DNA of 64,000 nucleotides from Achatina immaculata (lineage: Eukaryota; Mollusca; Gastropoda; Stylommatophora; Achatinidae), in NCBI GenBank assembly GCA_009760885.1, contig CM019700.1, positions 5,546,488-5,610,487 of the forward strand. The letters run 5' to 3'. Below the pieces are notes generated by a model. It was not told where the DNA came from. It saw nothing but the letters and a program-made list of their open reading frames with translations, and did no database searches. Shown here piece after piece: positions 49,301 to 58,200 of this stretch. Positions within the stretch are counted from its first letter, which is position 1. The number at the start of each line of letters is the position of its first letter. A program made the translations under genes and the position numbers.

Positions 49301-52194
49301 ACACGTATTAATATGCTGTTGGATAGTTATGTGATTGTGATGTGCTTCTAGTTTGTTTCCAATCTTCTTGAAGAGTTGAGGCACACATATAAATATATTG
49401 TTGGATAGTTACCTGACTGTGATGTTGTACTCCAGCTTGTTCTCAATCTGCTTGAAGAGTTGGGATATGGCTCTGGGGATGATCCCGCGATGACGATAGT
49501 TCTCTGTTGCTCCTGTAATGGTAAATGTTTTTCCTGCTCCCGTCTGCCCATAGCACATGAGAGTTCCTGGAAATATTGACAAAATGTCACCGTATTTGTT
49601 TTGTCATTTGGAATGTTTGTGATGATTTTACTCCTTCTTTCCCTCCTCCACTGTGTCATCTTCTCTTGTGGTGTCTGAAACCTAGGCATAGTCTAGGAAG
49701 AAAGAATTCATCTACTGACTCACCATCTACTTCTATTATCTCATAAGGGAATGTTTCCTACCACTTTGGCAGATATTACCAATGACTCTGCACTTGCCGA
49801 AGCCTAAGATCAATATCATATTGTTATCTTTTGTTATCTTGTTACTTCACAACAGTGAAAACAGACTCAGGTTTGTCTTTTATTCTGAGGGTATAAAAAG
49901 AATTCCCTGTGAATGTCACACCCACGGTCACTGTGTGGGTAACTACGGAGGGCCAAGGTTAGGGAAGTAAGTTGTAGACAGGGGCTCTAAATCTCAAGGC
50001 AAGATCTCTTTAAGTCTGGATGCAAGGGCTCTAAATCTACTGTTAACTCTCTAAGTCTGACAACAAGGGCTCTAAATCTACTGGCAGGGTCTAATTCTAC
50101 TACTAAGATCTTTTTAAGTCTGGAAGCAAGAACTCTTAAATATGGAGGCAAGGGCTCTGCTCTAAATTTGGAGGCAAGAGCTCTAAATCTATTAGCAGAG
50201 TGTCTTTAAATTTGGAGGCAAGGGCTCTAAATCTACTGGCAGAGTGTCTTTAAATCTGGAGGTAAGGGCTCTAAATCTACTGGCAGTGTCTTTAAATCTG
50301 GAGGTAAGGCTCTAATTCTAATGACAGAGTGTTTTTAAATTTGGAGGCAAGGGCTCTAAATCTACTGGCAGAGTGTCTTTAAATCTGGAGGCAAATATTA
50401 AACCAATATTAGTAGTGTATATCATGAGAAAAACATGGCAACCTCTACATCTATTTGTTTCAGAACCAAATTCCAAGATGAAGAAGTTGTTATTATAAAT
50501 GTAACTTGCTCCCATTATTTTGTACAGATGATCATTTCTCAATGCTTTCTGTACTGTCCTCATTTAAAACAGGAAGATTTGTATAAATATGTATGGATAC
50601 TTACCTGGCACGGAAGGCACCATGAAATAAATAAATAAAAAGGTGGTCTTTCTACCCAGGTTAAGTAGATTTTAATCTACAAACCCTCACCACACACGTG
50701 GTAAAGTTATCTAGCGAGCCCATGCATGCACTAAAAAAAAAAAAAAAGCATGGAAACTAAATTAAGCACCATGATCAACAGGGTGGTCCTTCCATCCAGG
50801 CTAAGAAGATTTTGCTTCTCGGCCTTTTGGCTATTTTAATCAACAAACCCTCACCACACACGTGTTAAAATTATCTAGCACCCCCATGCGGGCACTAAAA
50901 GAAAAAAAAAACAAATTAAGCTAATTATTATCCTTAAAGAGAAGAGGATTAAGCTAATTATTATCCCTAAATAGAATGAATGAAAGAATAATCTTCATTT
51001 TTAAAGGGTAAAGAATTGGGCATGCAGGCCTGTCTTACATTCTGCCCTTCATCACTACATCTTTCATTCTTCCCACACACTCGATTTAATACAAGTATAC
51101 AAATTACATCAGGAAAAAAACATATCAAAAGAGTGTAAGATTAAACTATTACATTCAAAGTAAAAGAGAAGAAGTAATTAACCTAATAAAATAACTCTCA
51201 CACATGCATACACACACAGACATATCCATAAACAAAAATACATTTTCAGTACAGATCTTCTAGCATATTTTTTTTAACAAATATTAGAATAATCGCTTCT
51301 CAGCCTTTTGGCTAAGATCGAAGTGGCTGAGGTCAAAGTGTCCTCTTGGCAGGTACCCTGATCAATATGTCTTTTGGTTAAGACAAAAGTGTTATTATTT
51401 TTTATCTAAACGAGATGCCTGAGGCCTGCCCTGCACATTCAATGCCGGGGGTATGGTCTATATCTCGTTACGGGTGGACCCAGTTTGCAGTACCATCTGG
51501 TCACGGCCTGTTGTTTTTGTCGTCTTAAAATAAACATTTTTTAAAATTAAAATAATTTCTAACAATATTTAACAAGTTACTTTTTGAACTATGTCATTTT
51601 AGTACTTGATGGCTGGCGACTCATGGGTTGAGAGAGTGCTGGTTATTCTATGGAGGCATATAATTACAAGCAAGTAAATAATGAAACAGGTTATAAGATG
51701 AAGTATTATTAATAGATTTTAAATGGTAGGGGAGGGTGTTCCAGAGCTGTACTGCAGAGTATGCAAGGCTTTTCTTGTACAGATCAAGCCTGGGTTTAGG
51801 AAGAAGACAGTGTTTTTTAAATGCTGGCTATGTTTAGTGTTATATATAAACAATGACCACAAGTAAGGCGGAGCATTGTGCGACAGAATTCTGTGAACAA
51901 ACTTAATTTTGTTAAAAATGACTATATATAGGGGTAGAATTTTGAGTTTTTTGTACTGATCTACAGATTGTACTGGGTGTTTGTCACCCAGAGAAGAGGA
52001 TTAAGCTAATTATTATCCCTAAAGAGAAGAGGATTAAGCTAATTATTATCCCTAAAGAGAATAGGATTAATCACATTTCAGATTTTGTAAAGACTGAAAC
52101 CTTTGTCCTTAATTCAGCACTTACTGGAAGAAGAAACCCCAAACAACATCTAAATGGAGCTGGCCATGATAGTATCTTGCTTCTGTATGGTGCT

Positions 52195-52227
<33 letters not shown>

Positions 52228-55200
52228 TTCTATTTTCATATGCTCAGCTTTCTAATTGAGTTGCTTCCATGAATCCTGTTGTCAGTGTCTTCTTAAGAAC
52301 CCCAGTGTTTCTCCTCCATGCTTCTTTCTCTGGGCCATACCTGGGCTCTGAGGTCTTTGTATAAAGTGCGGGTATGTAGCATGTGTTCAGGAGTCTGGGG
52401 GCCACTTTCGTACATGCGTTGGGCTGTAGGCACAGCCTTTATCTTGTGGAGATGAGCACTGAGCCTGCAGTGTCCAGTTCATAAATTGAAGAATGTGTTT
52501 TACAGTTGTTTGTTTAGTCTTAGTGTTGGGTCCTATGGGTGTCTGCTGTCTGTCCTCTGCCTCTAGGTGTTTTGGTATTCCCTTTTAAGTGTTTTCTGCG
52601 TTCGAGGTTGTTGGTCACTTCAGGTCCTGATCCCTGTCGACATGGCAAAGCCTGCAGTCCTCTCCAGATCCTGATAGGAGCCCCAAAGCTTTTGCCCAAA
52701 GCTTGCGTCCTCTGGCCATGTCTCACGCCTCAGGTCTGCATGGTTTGGGCATTCTTGTAGGATATGTTCTGGAGTCTGGACTCCACTGCCACATGGACAC
52801 TCGTCTGCGTGAGACATTTTGAGTTGATGCAGGTGGCTCAGTAGTCAGCTTTACCAGTTCTATGTCTCTGGCAAAGAACATAAACTTAACTGACTTCTAC
52901 CACAGCCGGTCTCTTCTACTTCTAGAGGTGAACCACCTTCCAATCAGCCCCCCTCTTCCGCTACACCTGACTAACAGACTTCTATCTCACTTGACCATCA
53001 GACACTTGTAACACCCCCTGAACTACTTTCCCAGATTACACAGCATATTCAAGTACTCGCACCACCATCCTTAGATGATACCCCATCTCCTTCTCATCCT
53101 CCTCCAGCCTCTAAGGTAGTCTGTATTCCCCCCGACTTGCCCCTTTCTGATGATGAAAAACTAGTTCTTGCCAAAGGTCTTAATTTTATTCCTACCTGCC
53201 CTCGTTGTGATCGCTATTTTTTACTCCGCGATGTTAAACAGTTCCACCACCAACTGCGGCTTAAATATTACATCGCCAACAAAGAGTCCAACCAACCTAC
53301 ACAAGACCCCGATAACCCATTTGCATGTTACGACCACCATAAATATAGCTGGACACCTTCCCCCGGGGCTTCCCAAGCTTTAGATCTTTATATTGATACG
53401 ACGTGGCGTGAGATCCTTAACCTCAAACCACCAAAAATTCGACATTTTAACCTAAATAAGGGAGAGTCCTGGGCATTGTCCACCCTGAGGCGTCGAAGCG
53501 ATATCGTGATTAAACCAGCAGATAAAACCAGCAATCTCGTAGTTTGGAAAAAAGATTTATATATCGCAGAAGGAATGTCCCAACTCAGCAATACAAAATT
53601 CTATGCCCCAGCGAAAAACAATGCTACCCGTTCAAATAATGACATAGTGGAAGCAATAATTAAAGACCTAATCACAGAAGGTGGCCTCCCACCCCAAGCT
53701 GTTTCTCTCCACGTTAAGGACAGCTGTTCAGGCACACCCACCTTCTATCTTCTTCCTAAAATCCACAAACCAGGTAACCCTGGATGCCCCATTGTATCAG
53801 CGTGTTCATGCCCCACTGAGCATATTTCTGACTTTTTAGATAGCATTTTCCAGCCTCTAGTACACAAACTATCCTCCTTTTTGAAAGATACCAACCACGC
53901 CTTAACAACTTTTGATACGATCACACTCTCTCAACACCACACCTATCACATCTTTCTCCTTGATGTCTGCTCCCTATACACTTCTATCCCCCATGAGGAT
54001 GGACTTTTAGCACTCTGCTATGTTCTTGACAAAGACCCTCACCCCACTACTAACACTGATACCATAATCAGACTTACACAGCTAGTACTAAACCTAAATT
54101 CTTTCAAATTCAACGGTGAATACTTCGAGCAAATCAATGGTGTTGCCATGGGAACGAAAATGGGTCCCAGTTATGCATGTCTATTTATGGGCTTTCTGGA
54201 AGTCAAATTATGGGAAATCTACACTGGCAGATTTCCAGAATTCTATAAAAGGTACACCGATGATGGCATTGGAACTACAAGTATGCCACATGAAGACCTT
54301 AAAAAATTTATTGAATTCGCCAATGCACTCAATAACAACATAAAATTCACTTATGAAATTTCTGACAAGTCTGTTAATTTTTTAGACATTAAAATTTCTT
54401 TTGGCACAAACAGGCTTGTCACCTCTGTATTTTACAAGCCCACCGATAGCCACACCTATTTGCTTTACACTTCCTCCCATCATGAAGCCTGTAAGAACTC
54501 CATCCCATATTCCAAACTCCTCCGTCTTCGCCGCATATGTCAGGATAATTTGGACTTTATAGATCAGTCCAACAAGTTATTAGAATTTTTCCGTCATCGC
54601 CACTACCCAGAAAAGGTCCTTCGTAAAGCCTTCAACCGTATCCAATTAGTGAGCCGCAAAGAAGTATTCAGGAAAAAGCCTGTTACTCCATCTGACAGAG
54701 TTAAGTTAGTACTGCCTTTCCACCTGCACGGTCAGATAGTTAAGAAAATTCTTTATCGTCATCTGCCGATAATCCAACTCGACCCCGACACTCGCGACAT
54801 TTTCTCTGATCCACCCCTATTGTCATACAAACGTGAGCCAAACCGTAAGGACATCCTCATCCAGAGCCACTTGAAGCAGAGCCTTACATATGTTGGCACC
54901 AGAAAATGTAACCGCCCCCGCTGCGTTACCTGCCCTGTAGTTTGGGAAACAAAAACAATCACCTTTCCCAAAACTATCCTCACTCTTCATGAGGGATTCA
55001 CATGCGAGTCCCGTAATGTGATATATGTCATTGTTTGCAAAAGATGCAGGATAACATATATCGGTGAGACTGGCCTCAGATTAGGGGACCGCATGCAAAA
55101 ACATCTGTACAACATCGCCCAGCATGCTTCGAAACCTGTCCCAAATCATTTCAATGGCCCCAACCACAGAGGCAAATATGATTATCTGGTAACAGCCATT

Positions 55201-58200
55201 AAACAATGTCACGCAGATGACACAAGCCACCTGGCACTTGAGAACCGCTGCATTCAAAATTATGGGACGCTGGAACCACATGGGTTAAACTCGCTGTTTA
55301 GTTACACGTAACATCATCTTCTTCAATCATTATAGTACCTCTCCACTAAATACACCCCTTCTTACTTTTCAAACTTCCTCACAGCATCACTCTGCAACCC
55401 TTCTTCCCCAATCATCTGTTTCAATTTCTCCTAGCTAGGTCAACATTGCATCACTCTCTCTCCCCTCCCCGGTTCCCCATCCACCACCACCAGTTACAAC
55501 CCACCGACCACATGTCACAGGTCTCTATTTAAACAGTCTCCACATCCTACTAAATCCATTCCTGACACACAACCCCGGACAAGTCACACCTTACAATTTA
55601 CAGCTAAGTACTCTTTTTACAAAAAAAATTTAAAAAAAAAAAAATAGCATTCATGTGAATCTATACTTTATCTCCTCTCTATATTTCTTCGTCCTGTATG
55701 TTTTTGTATGATTAAGGCTCACGCCGAAACGTCACAACTTTGTAATCGTTAAGTAATAAAGCTGCTCCTACTTTTTTCCTATTTTATACATTCTGCTGTG
55801 GCCTGTCCTTAGGCGAAAGAAGATGGTTTGATGATGTCTTTGTAGTTGATGTACCGGATCTGGTTCATTGTTGCATTTCGGTTTCTTTTTCCATTCAGAT
55901 CTGACCAGTGTTTTGAATTGCAAGTTCCTATTTTCTGAACTTGCTTATCATCCCCATGGTGGTGAAGCCTTCTGAGAAGACACAGTCATGATAACTGCAC
56001 AGTCCCTCCAGCCAAGCCATCTACACTCTGTATACAAGCATGATCACTGGGGGGGGTTAGTCTGGCCAAATAAAGAAAGTAAAATAGATACATTCATAAG
56101 CTGACTGGCCAGGCTGACCCACATAAAGTTAAACTACATACCATTGTATCCATCAACAGAACAGTTCACAATGTCAGCAGCTACAGTACTATACACAACT
56201 TCTTGGTCAGCATTGACGAAGATTCCGTCCAGTTTAAATGACCAGTCCACGATCTGATTGTTGACAATTCCTTTCTTTGGGTCCCTACGTGTGTGAATAT
56301 TGACACTCTGAAGAAGACATAAAAAATATGATTATGATGCAAATGAAAATAAAATATACAGCATTAGTCTTTTGCTAATGGAAAAAAAACAGTTAAAACC
56401 TGACTTGCATAGCTCTGGCATACATAGATCCATAAAAGATTTCTGACATGTGTAAAAAAAATTATGGAATTATATAAGAACACAATGGTAATCTAAAATA
56501 CCACCAAACAGCATACAACAAAACATGGTTCTGAGGTACATTAAAATTAACTTAAGTCTAGGGCTGTGGAACAATCCATCTGCATGTCTATAAATGGATG
56601 TCTTAGTGTCTCAAGTCTGTTGTTACTGTTGCGGTTTATTGTTTCAGAACAATCTAAAACTGTATCTAAAACATAGTGCTGCATGTCTTTTTGCTTTATG
56701 TCTGTTTTTGTTCTGTTTATTGTTACAAGACCAGCTAAACACATTGTATCTGAAACATAGTGCTGCATGTCTTTTTGCTTTATGTCTGTTATTGTTCTGC
56801 TTATTGTTACAAGACCAGCTGAAACATTGTATCTAAAACATAATGCTGCATGTGTTTTTGCTTTATGTCTATTATTGTTCTGTTTGTTGTTACAAGACCA
56901 GCTAAAACATTGTATCTAAAACATAGTACCCTTAGACAATCTGTCCTTTCCTTAGGTGTGAAGTATTGATGAACAAAAATTCTACTTTGTGAACCCAAAG
57001 AACTACCAGCACTCAAGTTGTGAATGAATCAATGATAACTTTCTTTGTCATATTGCATGTTTATGTACTAAGCCAAAAATCTATGTGCTATAGGCTAAAA
57101 ATGTATGTCAGTGCAATCTGGCACAGCTTATAGCGAACATTGGTCTTAGATTAATGAAAATAATTCAGTGTTTTTTTTTTATTCAATGTCTATTATTTTT
57201 ACTCTTTGTTATTATTTTAGATCCAACAATCTGTAGACTCATTTCTATGTACTTGTAACTATAAGCATTTTTCAACTATTTAGTTGTTCTACTTAACATA
57301 TGTTTATGTCTCATCACAGAGGTGATAGAACAGCTCTGATGTTGTCAAGAGGTTGCCTGTAGTTTCATAAATAGGTTAGCTGGCCACAGTAACCTTAAAT
57401 CAGGTGTGGGCAAACTATCTTTATTTTTGACAGGCCAAAAAAACAACTTTTAAATCTCCATGTGGGTCACACATTTTATAAGAAATGTCAAATGTATGAA
57501 TCTCATAGTCGCAAAATGCATGTAATTAAATTTAATGCAACAGAATTATGTGTAATGATTTGAGATATATTATTCCAACCAGGCTACTGTAATTCTACAA
57601 AGTAAAATCGGTATTGTTAACTGTATTGTTACTGTTTCCAGCAAGTCAAAGTCAAAGTTTGCCCACCCGTGCCATCAATCTTGTAATTTTCATAGTGAAT
57701 CAGAAATGAAAGATGTTACTTCAAATTCAGAAAGTTCCTCAAAAGTTAACATGTACACACTTCAAAACCACATTGTAAAATAAAATGTTCTAGCATATAT
57801 CTATTTCTAGTTTCATACTGGAAGTCACAGAGGGCTCAAAGGATACACAGTCACGACCTACGCTCACGACAAAGGATACACAGTCACCCAGGACCTACGC
57901 TCATGACAAAGGATACACAGTCACTTAGGACCTACACTCACGACAAAGGATACACAGTCACTTAGGACCTACACTCACGACAAAGGATACACAGTCATCT
58001 AGAACCTACACTCACGACAAAGGATACACAGTCATCTAGGACCTACACTCACGACAACACTGCTGCCGTTTGCGGAAAGGCATATCGTCACTTTTTAAAA
58101 CACTGATAGTCCACTATCATTGTTATCATCATCATCACTGCTGGTTTGAGAACAAAGAACTCACTGTTCACAGAGTCAGGATGAAGAAACAATTTTTAAC

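Larger units (their letters stand above)
52860..55800 (+). mobile_element. Penelope-like retroelement
   Basis: A reverse transcriptase/GIY-YIG ORF (53137-55311) followed by a 3' region with a hammerhead-like motif (55704-55737) and aagtaataaagctgctccta at the end. The left boundary is unclear. Confidence 0.8.
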
